DNA of 64,000 nt from Anaerolinea thermolimosa (GCF_001050195.2 NZ_DF967965.1:488744-552743), one strand, 5' to 3'. Positions 8,015-17,715 are shown, numbered from the stretch's first letter. Notes: generated from the sequence alone by a model not told the origin. Program-made: numbers and translations.

Positions 8015-9013
8015 ATGAAGGACTTAATTCGAAAACTTGTGGAAACCGTAGGCCCCTCCGGTTATGAGGCGGCAGTGCGCGAAGTAGTGCAGGCGGAGAT
8101 TGAAGGCCTGGCCGATGAGATTAAAGTAGATGCCTTGGGCAACCTGATCGCCCGAAAGGGAACGCGCAGTGCCGATGGAATGCGGGTGATGCTTTCGGGG
8201 CACATGGATGAAATTGGGGTCATGGTCACTCATGTGGATGAAAAGGGTTTTGTCCGGTTTACGACCATCGGCGGGGTAAGCCCGGCCACCTGTATTGGCG
8301 GGCGAGTAAAGTTCCTTAACGGAGTTTCTGGCCTGATTTATATGGAGCGGCTCGAAAGCAGTGACCGCCTTCCATCCATGGATCAGCTGTATATTGATGT
8401 GGGAGCTTCCAGCCGTGAGACATGCCCGGTTAAAGTGGGTGATGTGGCCGTTTTCGATCGCCCCTTCCTGGATTTGAACGGTCGCCTTGTTTCCAAGGCC
8501 ATGGATGACCGCATTGCTGTGGCGGTGATGATCCAGGCGTTGAAGGAGTGCCAGAACAGCCCGCATGAACTGTATTTCGTCTTCAGCACCCAGGAAGAGG
8601 TGGGCCTGCGCGGGGCGACCACCGCCGCGTTTGGGGTGGACCCGGAACTGGCCCTGGCAGTGGATGTGACCCGTACCGGCGATACGCCCAAGGGGGTAAA
8701 AATGGAGGTTTCGCTGGGAAAAGGTCCGGCCATTAAAGTGCGAGACAGCGGCATGCTGGCGGATCCTCGCGTGGTGCGCTGGATGGTTGAGACCGCCGAA
8801 AAGAGTGGTATCCCCTATCAGCTTGAGGTGCTGGAAGCCGGTACAACCGACGCGCGCGCCATGCAGCTTACCCGGGCCGGGGTGCCTGCAGGGTGTCTTT
8901 CCATTCCTACCCGCTACATTCACAGCCCGTCTGAAATGGTGGACTACGAGGATGTGCTTCAGTCGGTGCGGCTTCTGGTTGAACTGATCAGCCATCCTGT
9001 TTCGCTGGGGTGA
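8015..9013 (+). CDS. M42 family metallo-aminopeptidase, paralogue 3
   Basis: 332 residues from ATG 8015 with GGAG 8 nt upstream; an upstream in-frame TTG at 7988 is less likely. Motifs: LSGHMDEIGVMV, KAMDDRIAVAV, STQEEVGLRGA, AVDVTRTGD, AGTTDARAMQ and RYIHSPSEM. This is the most canonical M42 member of the three. Its last codons overlap the first codons of the solute-binding lipoprotein gene (GTGA), which suggests translational coupling of peptide trimming with substrate uptake, though the lipoprotein may be a sugar binder. Confidence 0.9.
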   Translation: MKDLIRKLVETVGPSGYEAAVREVVQAEIEGLADEIKVDALGNLIARKGTRSADGMRVMLSGHMDEIGVMVTHVDEKGFVRFTTIGGVSPATCIGGRVKFLNGVSGLIYMERLESSDRLPSMDQLYIDVGASSRETCPVKVGDVAVFDRPFLDLNGRLVSKAMDDRIAVAVMIQALKECQNSPHELYFVFSTQEEVGLRGATTAAFGVDPELALAVDVTRTGDTPKGVKMEVSLGKGPAIKVRDSGMLADPRVVRWMVETAEKSGIPYQLEVLEAGTTDARAMQLTRAGVPAGCLSIPTRYIHSPSEMVDYEDVLQSVRLLVELISHPVSLG

Positions 9014-10425
9014 AAACGACGCGGTTCTCTGGCGTGAAAATGGCGCAAATCGGGTCTGTGCCATCACCTGTCCGGTGGAATTGGAAAAAGACTTTTCGGT
9101 CTTCCTGTTATACTCGTGGATTGGCGGCCTTCCTTGGGATGTGGTGGATCACAATCCTGTTGACGGCGTGTCAGGCGCTGGATCGATTCCCGTTTACCTT
9201 TTTGACACCCGTTGCCACACCTACTGCGGAGGGTGCGGCGCTGACCCTGACCCCGCAACCCACCCCTGAGCCGACCCAAACGCCTACACCTCTGCCGCCG
9301 AATGAACTGACGTTGTGGCTTCCGCCGGAATTTGCCCCCGGGTCGGGCGGGCGGGCAGGAGAGGTGTTAGATAAGCGGTTGGCGGCCTTCGAAACAGAGC
9401 ACGGCATCCGCATCAAAGTGCGTTTGAAAGCCGCAAGTGGACCGGGCGGGTTATTAGAATCACTCAGTGCGGCCAGTGTCGCGGCGCCGCGCTCATTACC
9501 GGGGGTGGTGGCTTTGCCCCGGCCTGAATTTGAAGTGGCGGCGATTAAAGGGTTGCTGGTACCCCTCGATCCACTGGGCAGGGTGCTCGAATCCTCAGAC
9601 TGGTATCCGTATGCCCGGGAGCTGGCCATGGTTCAGGGGGTAACCTTCGGGTTGCCTTTTGCCGGGGACGCCCAGGTTCTGGTCTACCGCGCCAGCCAGG
9701 TACACCCGCCGCTTGGCAACTGGGAGGATCTGATTCAGCTTGGCCAGCCGGTGGGAATAGCCTTTAGCAGCCCCACGGCTATGACCACCCTGGCGCTGTA
9801 CCGCTCCATCGGTGGCGAAGTGGAAGATGCTCAGCATCGTCCGTTATTACAGAGTGAACCTCTGGCCCGGGTGCTGACCCTCTATCGAACGGGGGCGAAC
9901 CGCGGTCTGTTTCCTCTGTGGATGGCCGATTTCCAGAGCGAAAGCCAGGTGTGGCAGGCCTATCAGGATCAACGTTTCCATGTGTGTGTGGCCTGGATTT
10001 CAGATTACCTTGGAGAACAACCACCCGACAGCCTGCCAGCGCCTCTGCCGCAACTTGAGGATACGCCCTATACCATGGCGACGGGTTGGATTTGGGCGGT
10101 AGCCGATCCTTTGCCCGAGCGTCAGGCGTTGAGCATTGAACTGGTGGAATGGTTGAGCGACTCACAGTTTCTTGGAGAGTGGAGCGAAGCGGCGGGCTTC
10201 CTTCCTACACGGCCAGCGGCGCTTTCTGCCTGGCAGAATCAGACCTTCAAAAGTGTGCTCACACAGGTGGCTCTCTCTGCCCATGCCCGCCCCTCGACGG
10301 AATTGCTTTCTGGCCTGGGGGGAGTGCTGGAGGAAGCGGCAGTAAGAGTGGTGCGGCTGGAAGCAGAACCCTCACAGGCGGCAGTGGATGCAGTGGAGCG
10401 GTTAGCTGACCGGCAAACGAGGTGA
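9010..10425 (+). CDS. Extracellular solute-binding lipoprotein (ABC importer family 1)
   Basis: 471 residues from a GTG that overlaps the preceding stop. Residues ~37-54 are hydrophobic and end in the lipobox LLTAC, so the mature protein is a lipoprotein. A Thr/Pro linker (about 65-95) precedes the binding fold. Family 1 features include the ELTLWLPPEF start of domain 1, a FxxEHGIRIKV segment, LPFAGDAQVLVYR, ATGWIWAV and a C-terminal FLPTRPAAL. These proteins bind sugars or other solutes for an ABC importer. No permease or ATPase for it lies next door, so the partner must be elsewhere. The N-terminal ~35 residues before the signal are unusual, and the true start may be internal. Confidence 0.75.
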   Translation: MKTTRFSGVKMAQIGSVPSPVRWNWKKTFRSSCYTRGLAAFLGMWWITILLTACQALDRFPFTFLTPVATPTAEGAALTLTPQPTPEPTQTPTPLPPNELTLWLPPEFAPGSGGRAGEVLDKRLAAFETEHGIRIKVRLKAASGPGGLLESLSAASVAAPRSLPGVVALPRPEFEVAAIKGLLVPLDPLGRVLESSDWYPYARELAMVQGVTFGLPFAGDAQVLVYRASQVHPPLGNWEDLIQLGQPVGIAFSSPTAMTTLALYRSIGGEVEDAQHRPLLQSEPLARVLTLYRTGANRGLFPLWMADFQSESQVWQAYQDQRFHVCVAWISDYLGEQPPDSLPAPLPQLEDTPYTMATGWIWAVADPLPERQALSIELVEWLSDSQFLGEWSEAAGFLPTRPAALSAWQNQTFKSVLTQVALSAHARPSTELLSGLGGVLEEAAVRVVRLEAEPSQAAVDAVERLADRQTR

Positions 10426-10429
10426 TGGC

Positions 10430-10780
10430 ATGTTTCGGTTTTTGCAAAACCTTTGGAAACAAATGGACTGGCGCATCTGGATCACCTGCCTCATTTTCTC
10501 TTTCCTGGTGGCTACCAGCCTGGCCTGGAGGGAGCCACCGGCAAACCGGATGGCGGGGGCTGTACCCGGGCAGGAAAAGATGGCGTCCATTCAGATGCAA
10601 GAAGCCACAACAGACCAATGGCTCGACTCTACTCCCACAAAGACTCCGCTTCCGCCCGAATTGATGGCTAATTATCAGCAAACGACGGGGGTGATTGTCT
10701 TTGCGGGTGTGGTGGTGCTGGTGGTGGTGGGTGGCGTGTTGCGAGAGTTTCTCCGGGGAAGACATACCGGTCGCTCATGA
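10430..10780 (+). CDS. Small two-pass membrane protein of unknown function
   Basis: 116 residues with two hydrophobic segments: residues ~15-33 (IWITCLIFSFLVATSLAW) and ~85-103 (GVIVFAGVVVLVVVGGVL). Between them is a soluble loop rich in Gln, Thr and Pro (about 50 residues). The C-terminus is short and basic (REFLRGRHTGRS). Position and orientation suggest cotranscription with the solute-binding lipoprotein, whose stop lies 5 bp upstream. I do not recognise a family. Confidence 0.6.
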   Translation: MFRFLQNLWKQMDWRIWITCLIFSFLVATSLAWREPPANRMAGAVPGQEKMASIQMQEATTDQWLDSTPTKTPLPPELMANYQQTTGVIVFAGVVVLVVVGGVLREFLRGRHTGRS

Positions 10781-10833
10781 GTATCCCGGATGCTTCCCTG
10801 GCCTTTGTAAACCATGATCAGGGGTGACAGGTA

Positions 10834-11892
10834 ATGGGCTGGTATCCGCGCATTTCGACAGGTCAGTTATCGTTCTACCGGGCGATTCCCAAGGTGGAGC
10901 TTCATCGACATCTGGAAGGCTCACTGCGATTGAATACCCTGCTGGAAATCGCCCGTGAGCATGGCCTGACCATTCCAGAAACGCATTTCAGTTCTCTGGT
11001 ACAGATGCAAAAGGATGACCCTCTGACTTTTGCCAACTTCCTCGGAAAATTCCAAACCCTGCGTATTTTCTACCGCTCACCCGAGGTCATTACGCGCATC
11101 ACCCGTGAAGCCATTGTGGATGCCGCGGAAGATGGCGTGAAGTACCTGGAGTTGCGCTTTACACCGATGGCACTCAGCCGATTGCAGGGATTTTCTTACG
11201 GCGAAGTGATGGACTGGGTTCTGGAGGCGGCTCAGGAAGCCGAACGGCAGACGCATGTGGTCACCCGGTTGATTGTCTCGGTTAACCGCCATGAGCCGGT
11301 TTCGGTAGCCGAAGAGGTGATCCGACAGGCAGTGGATCGGAAATCGCGCGGGATTGTGGGTTTTGACCTGGCAGGCAATGAAGTGGAATTCCCGGCGCGC
11401 CCTTTTGCGGGAGTGTTCCGTGAGGCACGCGAAAGCGGTCTGCACCTGACGGTACATGCAGGTGAGTGGGGGGGGCCTGAGAACGTACGTGAGGCCATCG
11501 AAGTGTTGGGTGCCGAGCGGATTGGACATGGGGTACGGGTGATGGAAGACCCCAGTGTGGTGGATCTGGCGCGTGAACGCCACGTGCTTTTTGAGGTGTG
11601 CATGACCAGTAATTTTCAGACCGGGGTGGTACCCTCACTACAGCAACACCCGCTTCCTCAGATGGTAGAGGCCGGGTTGAACGTTTCCATTAATACCGAT
11701 GACCCCGGTATCTCACGGATTACCCTGACCGATGAGTACCGCGTTGCCCTGGAAGAAATGGGTATGCCTGTGGCGGCGCTGGTAAACTGCATCCTGGCTG
11801 CAGCTCTGGGGTCCTTTCAGCCGCCCGAAGACCGGGTGGCGCTGGCCACCCAACTTCAGCCGACCTTGAATAAAGTGTTGAGGAATTTATAG
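10834..11892 (+). CDS. add: Adenosine deaminase
   Basis: Cytoplasmic zinc enzyme converting adenosine to inosine (or a related aminopurine deaminase). Seen: VELHRHLEGS with the two metal-binding His, FDLAGNE, VHAGEWGGP (third His and catalytic Glu), AERIGHGVRV (catalytic His) and SINTDDPGI (metal Asp pair), over 352 residues, the normal size. It lies 4 bp upstream of surE, so both are probably one transcript, consistent with nucleoside and nucleotide salvage. Adenine- or aminofutalosine-type substrates cannot be excluded from sequence alone. Confidence 0.88.
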   Translation: MGWYPRISTGQLSFYRAIPKVELHRHLEGSLRLNTLLEIAREHGLTIPETHFSSLVQMQKDDPLTFANFLGKFQTLRIFYRSPEVITRITREAIVDAAEDGVKYLELRFTPMALSRLQGFSYGEVMDWVLEAAQEAERQTHVVTRLIVSVNRHEPVSVAEEVIRQAVDRKSRGIVGFDLAGNEVEFPARPFAGVFREARESGLHLTVHAGEWGGPENVREAIEVLGAERIGHGVRVMEDPSVVDLARERHVLFEVCMTSNFQTGVVPSLQQHPLPQMVEAGLNVSINTDDPGISRITLTDEYRVALEEMGMPVAALVNCILAAALGSFQPPEDRVALATQLQPTLNKVLRNL

Positions 11893-11896
11893 ACCT

Positions 11897-12664
11897 ATGC
11901 ATATACTGGTGACGAATGATGATGGCATTCTTTCGCCGGGGTTGCTGGCTCTGGCGAACGCGATGAAGGCGCTGGGGAAGGTAACGGTGCTGGCGCCCGA
12001 TCGTAACTGGACGGCTTCAGGTCACGTGAAGACCCTTGAACGTCCTCTGCGGGTGCGGGAGGCCGCCCTGTTCGATGGCAGTCCGGCGCTTTCTACCGAT
12101 GGCGCTCCTTCGGACTGTGTGGCACTGGCGCTTTTAGGGGTGCTCCCGGAGAAGGTGGATCTGGTTGTGGCCGGTGTAAACCCCGGTGAAAATGTTGGGC
12201 ACGACGTAACCTACTCCGGTACTGTGACTGCGGCCATGGAAGCCGCGATCTGGGGGTTGCCGGGGGTGGCTGTTTCTTTGCAGTTACCCGAAGACCCCCC
12301 GCGTTTGCTGGACTTTCAACCGGCGGCCCGGGTGGCTCAGGAGGTGGTCCGGCGGGTGATGGAGTTTGGCCTGCCATCAGGAACACTTCTCAACGTCAAT
12401 GTACCCTACCGCCCCCTGGAGGAAATCAAAGGATTGCGGGTTACCCGGCAGGGATTGCGGATTTACCGGGATGAACTGGTTAAGCGGTATGATCCGCGCA
12501 ACCGCCCCTATTACTGGATTGGCGGAGAGGCACCCAGCGGAGTTGTGGAAGACGGCACCGACTTTGGGGTGCTGGCTCAGGGGTATGTTTCGGTCACCCC
12601 GTTGCAGCTCGATCTGACCGCCTGGCAGATGATGGATACCCTGCGCAGCTGGGGTTGGGAATAA
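11897..12664 (+). CDS. surE: 5'/3'-nucleotidase SurE
   Basis: Metal-dependent phosphatase of nucleoside 5'- and 3'-monophosphates. The hallmark N-terminus is present (ILVTNDDGI), followed by VLAPDRNWTASGH, GAPSDCVALAL, VAGVNPGENVGHDVTYSGTV and a C-terminal VSVTPLQLDLT. 255 residues is standard. It starts 4 bp after adenosine deaminase. Together they would degrade AMP to inosine. Confidence 0.92.
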   Translation: MHILVTNDDGILSPGLLALANAMKALGKVTVLAPDRNWTASGHVKTLERPLRVREAALFDGSPALSTDGAPSDCVALALLGVLPEKVDLVVAGVNPGENVGHDVTYSGTVTAAMEAAIWGLPGVAVSLQLPEDPPRLLDFQPAARVAQEVVRRVMEFGLPSGTLLNVNVPYRPLEEIKGLRVTRQGLRIYRDELVKRYDPRNRPYYWIGGEAPSGVVEDGTDFGVLAQGYVSVTPLQLDLTAWQMMDTLRSWGWE

Positions 12665-12677
12665 GGGCAGAGAGGCG

Positions 12678-14747
12678 ATGAACGGGCCGCGCGGAGGGCA
12701 GGCTGTCTTTTTTCCCAAAGTGAGGTTTGGGATTGGCTTGCTTGGACTGGCTCTGCTGGCGGCGGCCTGCTCTGCCGCCCCCGAATTGACCATGCCTCCT
12801 GCTGCTACCGAGACGGTCACAGCCACACCGTCGCCTACTCCTACGGCTACCTGGACACCCTCACCAACGGCTACTTTTACCCCTACCCCCACTTCTACGC
12901 CGACGCCTGCCCTGGCGGGCACACCGTATGCTGGAGGGCTGGAGGGAATCGTTGAGATCAATCTGCCTCATCTGGCAGAGCTTGCTCGCTGGGGACGGGG
13001 CATGAGCCGTGATCTGGTCTGGTCGCCCGGCGGCCGTGAGCTGGCTGTGGCATCCAGCCTGGGGGTTTTCCTGCTCGATGTGCCCAAAATGATCGAGCGG
13101 GGTTGGCTTCCGGCAGAAGATGTGCGGCGGGTGGTGTACTCGCAGGATGGAAAAAAGCTGATTACCGCGGGGAACGCCCTGGAAATCTGGAATGCGGAGA
13201 CGTTCGTGCGCGAAACGAGCCTCGCTTCTGAGGCCGTCCCCTCTGTATTAGACATGCATTTAAGCCCGGATGGCCGCCAGTTAGGATTGCTGGGAATGTC
13301 GCCGGATGGTCAAAAGTTACGCCTTGAAGTCTGGAACCTGGAAACGGGAGCCCTGATGCGTGAAGGAAACTGGCTCCGTGTGGGGGCACGAACCAGGGTG
13401 GCGGTGCTCTCCCCCGATTTCTCCCTGGTAGCTGCGCACGGAGATGGGCTGGTAGAACTTATCCGTACGGCTGATGGGGCGCGCCTGACCACACTTCCAC
13501 TTGAGGACACGCCCCCGGGAAGCATGGCTTTTTCGCCTGATGGGACAACCCTGGCAGTGGCCTATCCCGATGCCCGGCGTGACTATCAGAATACCAACCG
13601 TGTAGAGGTGTACCGGCTTCCTGAGGGTGATAAGTTGTTCACTTTATGGGGAGGCGGCGGGGTTGAAGGGTTATCAGAAAGGTTGATCAGCCTGGCATTT
13701 TCACCTGACGGACGCTGGATTGCCGCAGGTTTTGCCAACCGGGTGGTGCGAGTCTGGGCGAACCAGGCGGGGGCGGTGCGGTTCACACTTAACGGGAGTG
13801 CTCTGCCGTTGCAACTGGCTTTCTCATCGGATGGAGAGCTGATTGCCAGCAGTGCAGTCGACGTGTGGGCGGTCAGCCGGGGTGAACTGGTGGCCACCTC
13901 GTTGACGCACTTTGAGATGATCCAGGAGATGGCTCTATCACCGGATGGACAAACGCTCGCCCTGGCCGGGTTCGACACGATCGAGTTACGCAGTCTGGCC
14001 GATGGTCGGTTAATCCGCCAGATTACTGGCCTTCCTGGCCCTGTGCGGGGGATATCTTTTTACCCCGGGGCGCAGACGCTGGCTGCGGCGGCCGGAGATG
14101 GGCTGGTGCGTCTGTATCGCGTTCGGGACGGCCGCTTTCTTTCGATGTTGGGTGAGGCTGGCCCTCCGCTGTGGGCCGTTGCTTTCTCTCCAGATTCGCG
14201 CTGGCTGGCCTGGGGGGGTGAAGGGCAAACGGTCTTTCTGTATGACCTGGTGAAAGACCAGCTGGCTTTAAAAGTGAAAGAGCCGTATTTACCGGCACGG
14301 CTGGTGTTTTCGCCCATCAGCAATACTCTGGCAGTGTTGACCTCCAGCGGAGTGCACCTACGGACACTGGATGGAACGTTACTTCGTGCAATCGGTGGGG
14401 CTGGCCTTGAAGATGTAGCCTTCTGGTTGGATGGCAGTCAACTGGCTGTGGCGGGTAATCAGGTCTGTCGGGTGGTGGATCTGGAAACTGGCGCGGATGT
14501 GGTTGCCCTGGATTACCGTGAGGGAGATTCGCCCTCGGCAGTGGCCTATTCGGCAGATGGCGCCTTTCTGGCGGTGGGCTGGCGCAGTGGATTAATCGAA
14601 TTATACTGGGCAGGCAGTAAAGAAATGTTGCGTCAGCTGGAAGGGCATCACGGTGCGGTACGGAGGATACTCTTTACGCCAGACGGGCGGCTCATGCTCT
14701 CGCTGGCAGAAGATGGGACGATACGGGTTTGGGGCATAACGCCCTGA
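12678..14747 (+). CDS. WD40-repeat beta-propeller lipoprotein
   Basis: 689 residues. The N-terminus has a hydrophobic stretch ending LLAAAC, a lipobox, then a Thr/Pro linker (about residues 38-75). The rest is repeated ~40-residue WD40-like units, recognisable by SPDG turns (LSPDGRQLGL, FSPDGTTLAV, FSPDGRWIAAGF, LSPDGQTLAL, FTPDGRLMLSL) and terminal IRVWGI. About 12-14 blades' worth of repeats can be seen, enough for two seven-bladed propellers. The role is probably a protein-interaction or sensing scaffold on the outer face of the membrane. No catalytic domain. AGAGGCG precedes the ATG. The gene follows surE by 13 bp. Confidence 0.8.
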   Translation: MNGPRGGQAVFFPKVRFGIGLLGLALLAAACSAAPELTMPPAATETVTATPSPTPTATWTPSPTATFTPTPTSTPTPALAGTPYAGGLEGIVEINLPHLAELARWGRGMSRDLVWSPGGRELAVASSLGVFLLDVPKMIERGWLPAEDVRRVVYSQDGKKLITAGNALEIWNAETFVRETSLASEAVPSVLDMHLSPDGRQLGLLGMSPDGQKLRLEVWNLETGALMREGNWLRVGARTRVAVLSPDFSLVAAHGDGLVELIRTADGARLTTLPLEDTPPGSMAFSPDGTTLAVAYPDARRDYQNTNRVEVYRLPEGDKLFTLWGGGGVEGLSERLISLAFSPDGRWIAAGFANRVVRVWANQAGAVRFTLNGSALPLQLAFSSDGELIASSAVDVWAVSRGELVATSLTHFEMIQEMALSPDGQTLALAGFDTIELRSLADGRLIRQITGLPGPVRGISFYPGAQTLAAAAGDGLVRLYRVRDGRFLSMLGEAGPPLWAVAFSPDSRWLAWGGEGQTVFLYDLVKDQLALKVKEPYLPARLVFSPISNTLAVLTSSGVHLRTLDGTLLRAIGGAGLEDVAFWLDGSQLAVAGNQVCRVVDLETGADVVALDYREGDSPSAVAYSADGAFLAVGWRSGLIELYWAGSKEMLRQLEGHHGAVRRILFTPDGRLMLSLAEDGTIRVWGITP

Positions 14748-14769
14748 AGATTATTCCAACGGAGGAATC

Positions 14770-16098
14770 ATGCCACAGGCGATTTTTCATTTTCCGACAG
14801 GTTTTTTATGGGGCACTGCTACTTCCTCTCATCAAGTGGAGGGGAATAACCGAAACAATGACTGGTGGGCCTGGGAAGAACAACCCGGGCGAATTTTAAA
14901 CGGGCATCGCTCGGGGCTGGCCTGTGACTGGTGGGGCGGTCGCTGGCGTGAAGACCTGGATCGCGCGCGAGAGACCGGGCAGAATGCTCACCGCCTTTCC
15001 ATTGAGTGGAGCCGGGTTCAGCCCTCGGCTGACCGCTGGGATGAAGACGCTCTTGACCATTACCGGACGATCCTGCGCGGAATGCACGAACGCGGGTTGA
15101 TGCCGATCGTCAATTTCTTTCACTTCTCCCTCCCTTTGTGGCTGTCGGAACAGGGCGGATGGGAGAATGACGATACTCCGGCTCTGTTTGCCAGGTATGT
15201 CCGGAAATCGGTTGAGGCTTTGCGTGAATATACCAGCACATGGATGACGATCAACGAACCGAACGTATATGCTTATGAGGGATACCTGGTGGGGTTGTTC
15301 CCGCCGGGAAAGCAAGACCTTCAGGCGACGATGAAGGTGCTCTATAACCTGTTGCGCGGGCATGCAATGGCCTACCGTGAAATCCACAATGTACAGCGCG
15401 AGGCGCGGGTAGGGTTGGCGCTGGCAGTACGCCCCCTGCGCCCTGCAGGGCCGCTTACCTTTCTGGATTCAGTTGCGGCCCGGCTCGGCTCACAATTTTT
15501 CAACGATGCCTTTGCGGATGCGTTGATTGACGGAAAATTAAACATGGTGTTTAAAACGTTCCGCGTACCCGAGGCCGCTGGAACCCAGGATTATGTGGGG
15601 GTTAATTATTACACCATGGATCTGGTGCGGTTCAACCTCCTCCGAAGGAAGGATTTCTTCACGGAGCGGTTCTTTCCACCCGGTGCTGAATTGAGCGATA
15701 CTGGCTTTATCGCCAATGTGCCTGAAGGGATGTTTGAGACGATTCGCTGGGCGCGTAAGTTCAAATTGCCCATTCTTGTGACCGAAAACGGTGTGGAAGA
15801 TGCAGATGATCATTTACGCCCCCGTTATTTGATCGAACATATCCATCAGGTCTGGCGGGCGGTCAATTATAACTGGCCGGTGAAAGGGTATTTCCACTGG
15901 ACTCTGGTGGATAATTTTGAATGGGAACGTGGTTGGACTCAGCGCTTTGGATTGTGGGGACTGGATGTTGATACCCAGCAGCGCATCCGCCGGCGCAGTG
16001 TGGATCTTTACGCGGCGATTTGTCGGCAGAATGCGTTATCTTCTGAAATGGTAGAGGCTTTTGTACCGGCGCTGCTTCCCAGGCTATTCCCGGGGTGA
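14770..16098 (+). CDS. Glycoside hydrolase family 1 beta-glycosidase
   Basis: 442 residues, the usual GH1 length, no signal peptide, so cytoplasmic. FPTGFLWGTATSSHQVEG begins the barrel. The acid/base Glu is E163 in TINEPN and the nucleophile is E339 in VTENG. The HF-LPLWL element near residue 118-125 and FHWTLVDNFEWERG near the C-terminus bind substrate. It probably cleaves beta-glucosides or beta-galactosides delivered by an importer. Strong GGAGGAATC lies before the ATG. It converges on the Elp3 gene with only 12 bp between stops. Confidence 0.9.
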   Translation: MPQAIFHFPTGFLWGTATSSHQVEGNNRNNDWWAWEEQPGRILNGHRSGLACDWWGGRWREDLDRARETGQNAHRLSIEWSRVQPSADRWDEDALDHYRTILRGMHERGLMPIVNFFHFSLPLWLSEQGGWENDDTPALFARYVRKSVEALREYTSTWMTINEPNVYAYEGYLVGLFPPGKQDLQATMKVLYNLLRGHAMAYREIHNVQREARVGLALAVRPLRPAGPLTFLDSVAARLGSQFFNDAFADALIDGKLNMVFKTFRVPEAAGTQDYVGVNYYTMDLVRFNLLRRKDFFTERFFPPGAELSDTGFIANVPEGMFETIRWARKFKLPILVTENGVEDADDHLRPRYLIEHIHQVWRAVNYNWPVKGYFHWTLVDNFEWERGWTQRFGLWGLDVDTQQRIRRRSVDLYAAICRQNALSSEMVEAFVPALLPRLFPG

Positions 16099-16110
16099 AA
16101 GGCGCCTTCT

Positions 16111-17715
16111 TTAGAGCGTTTGCACCATGTATAACTCTCCACGTTCGAACCCCCGCGAGAGGTAGTAGAGGCGGGTTCCTACGGCGGCAATCACAGCCAG
16201 CCTGGTAAAACCACGGGAGCGGGCAATTTCAGCGGCATGATTGAGAAGCTGTGTACCTAACCCGATGTGCTGGGCTGCCCCTGGAAGCTCACTCCCTACC
16301 GGTAAGGATTGTCCGTACACATGCACTTCACGGATCAGGGCGGCGTTCTTCAGGTCTGGAAGGGAAGAAGTGACATCGGGTGCCTGTGGAGAGGGCAGGG
16401 AAAGCCTTAAGTAACCGGCGATGCGATCTTCAGGGGTGACGAATTGCAGAAAATGCTCTTCGGCGAAGGCTGCGGAGTAGGTCGTGTCGCGCAGGGTAAG
16501 GGCCTGTGAAAGGATGGGCGTGGCGCGGACTTCGCGGCAACGAATGCACCGGCAGCGCTGGCCGCGGCGGGCCAGTTCTTCGAGGATATCCTGGCGCAGG
16601 CTGGTTCGGCGGTTACCATCCACGACATTTGTGGAAGGAATGTCACGAATGACGCGGTTAATCCGGCAATACTCGGGCACGGTGGGCTTTATGTCGGCGA
16701 TGAGATTCACCAGTTCTTCCGTGGTATAGGGGGTGTACTCACCTCGTTGCCAGTAAGCGTAGAGGTCGGCATTGGCAAGCAACTGACAGGGGTAAATCTT
16801 CAGTTCGTCGGGGGCAAACCCGTCGTTCCAGAGATGGAGAAAATCTTCGCGGTCTGAATCGGGGGTGGCGCCGAGGAGATTGGGCATCCAGTGCAGTACG
16901 ATTTTAAACCCGCCCGCCCGCAGCAAGGCGCAGGCGCGCAGGGTTTGTTCTACGGTGTGACCGCGCTGATTGAGCAAGAGGATGCGGTCATTCAGGGATT
17001 GAGCTCCCAGCTGAACTTTGGTCACGCCCAGCCTGCGCAACCATGCCAGTTCGGCAGGGGTGATTTCATCGGGGCGGGTTTCAATGACCAGGCCTACATT
17101 GCGATGTGCAGCGGTTTCGTTGCGCTGATGGGCTTCTTCCAGGGTTGATGACTCCGTTTCGTTGAGCGCATCAAAACAGCGGCGTACAAACCATTCCTGA
17201 TAATCACGTCGGTAGGCCGTGAAGGTGCCTCCAAGGATGAGCAGTTCGACCTTGTCGGTGGGGTGACCGGTGGCCTGAAGAGATCGCAGGCGCGATTCAA
17301 CCTGCAGGTAAGGGTCGAAGTCATTTTGCAGCCCGCGCATGGCGCCCGGTTCATCGGGCAGGTAACTTTTGGGCATGCGCGTATCGGTGGGGCAAAAAAT
17401 ACAGCGCCCGGGGCACGGGTAGGGTTTGGTGAGCACGGTAACCGTGGTAACACCCGAAAGGGTGCGCACGGGCTTCATGCGGATGCGCCTTAACAGGGTG
17501 TCATCCGGGGGCCACTCCCCGCTTTCCACCAGAAGCTGGTAGGTTTGCACGAGGATGGATTTTGGCAGGTAGCCCCCACCCGGCAAAGGGTGCCTGCGGA
17601 TGGCACGCAGGACATCCATACCACCCCGAATGGCTTCAAGCACCTGTCGGGCGATTTCTTCCCGGTCGGGAGAGAGGGTGTGTGTATCTTCCCAGTCCAT
17701 GGCAATGGGAATCAT
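16111..17715 (-). CDS. Elp3-type radical SAM/GNAT tRNA-U34 carboxymethyl-forming enzyme
   Basis: Bacterial Elongator subunit 3 homologue. It installs cm5 at wobble uridine of tRNAs using SAM radical chemistry and acetyl-CoA. Seen: the CxxxCxxC cluster (CPGRCIFC) in the characteristic context TDTRMPKSYLPDEPG, then GGTFTAY, VIETRPDEI, VTKVQLGAQSLNDRIL, and the long DIPSTNVVDGNRRTSLRQ segment. A C-terminal GNAT domain follows (HVYGQSLPVG, HIGLGTQLL, GFTRLAVIAAVGTRLYY). The start is uncertain: ATG 17715 is used, and alternatives lie at 17769 (TTG) and 17700. It is divergent from a methyltransferase gene that may act on its product. Confidence 0.85.
   Translation of the reverse strand: MIPIAMDWEDTHTLSPDREEIARQVLEAIRGGMDVLRAIRRHPLPGGGYLPKSILVQTYQLLVESGEWPPDDTLLRRIRMKPVRTLSGVTTVTVLTKPYPCPGRCIFCPTDTRMPKSYLPDEPGAMRGLQNDFDPYLQVESRLRSLQATGHPTDKVELLILGGTFTAYRRDYQEWFVRRCFDALNETESSTLEEAHQRNETAAHRNVGLVIETRPDEITPAELAWLRRLGVTKVQLGAQSLNDRILLLNQRGHTVEQTLRACALLRAGGFKIVLHWMPNLLGATPDSDREDFLHLWNDGFAPDELKIYPCQLLANADLYAYWQRGEYTPYTTEELVNLIADIKPTVPEYCRINRVIRDIPSTNVVDGNRRTSLRQDILEELARRGQRCRCIRCREVRATPILSQALTLRDTTYSAAFAEEHFLQFVTPEDRIAGYLRLSLPSPQAPDVTSSLPDLKNAALIREVHVYGQSLPVGSELPGAAQHIGLGTQLLNHAAEIARSRGFTRLAVIAAVGTRLYYLSRGFERGELYMVQTL

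Noticed and set aside
16098-16107. Short palindrome AAGGCGCCTT between convergent genes as a terminator
   Set aside because: The self-complementary ten bases leave no loop and there is no U-run.
16135-16165. A GTTCGAA-like element suggesting a tRNA T-loop
   Set aside because: It lies inside the Elp3 coding sequence and no acceptor or anticodon stems can be drawn around it.
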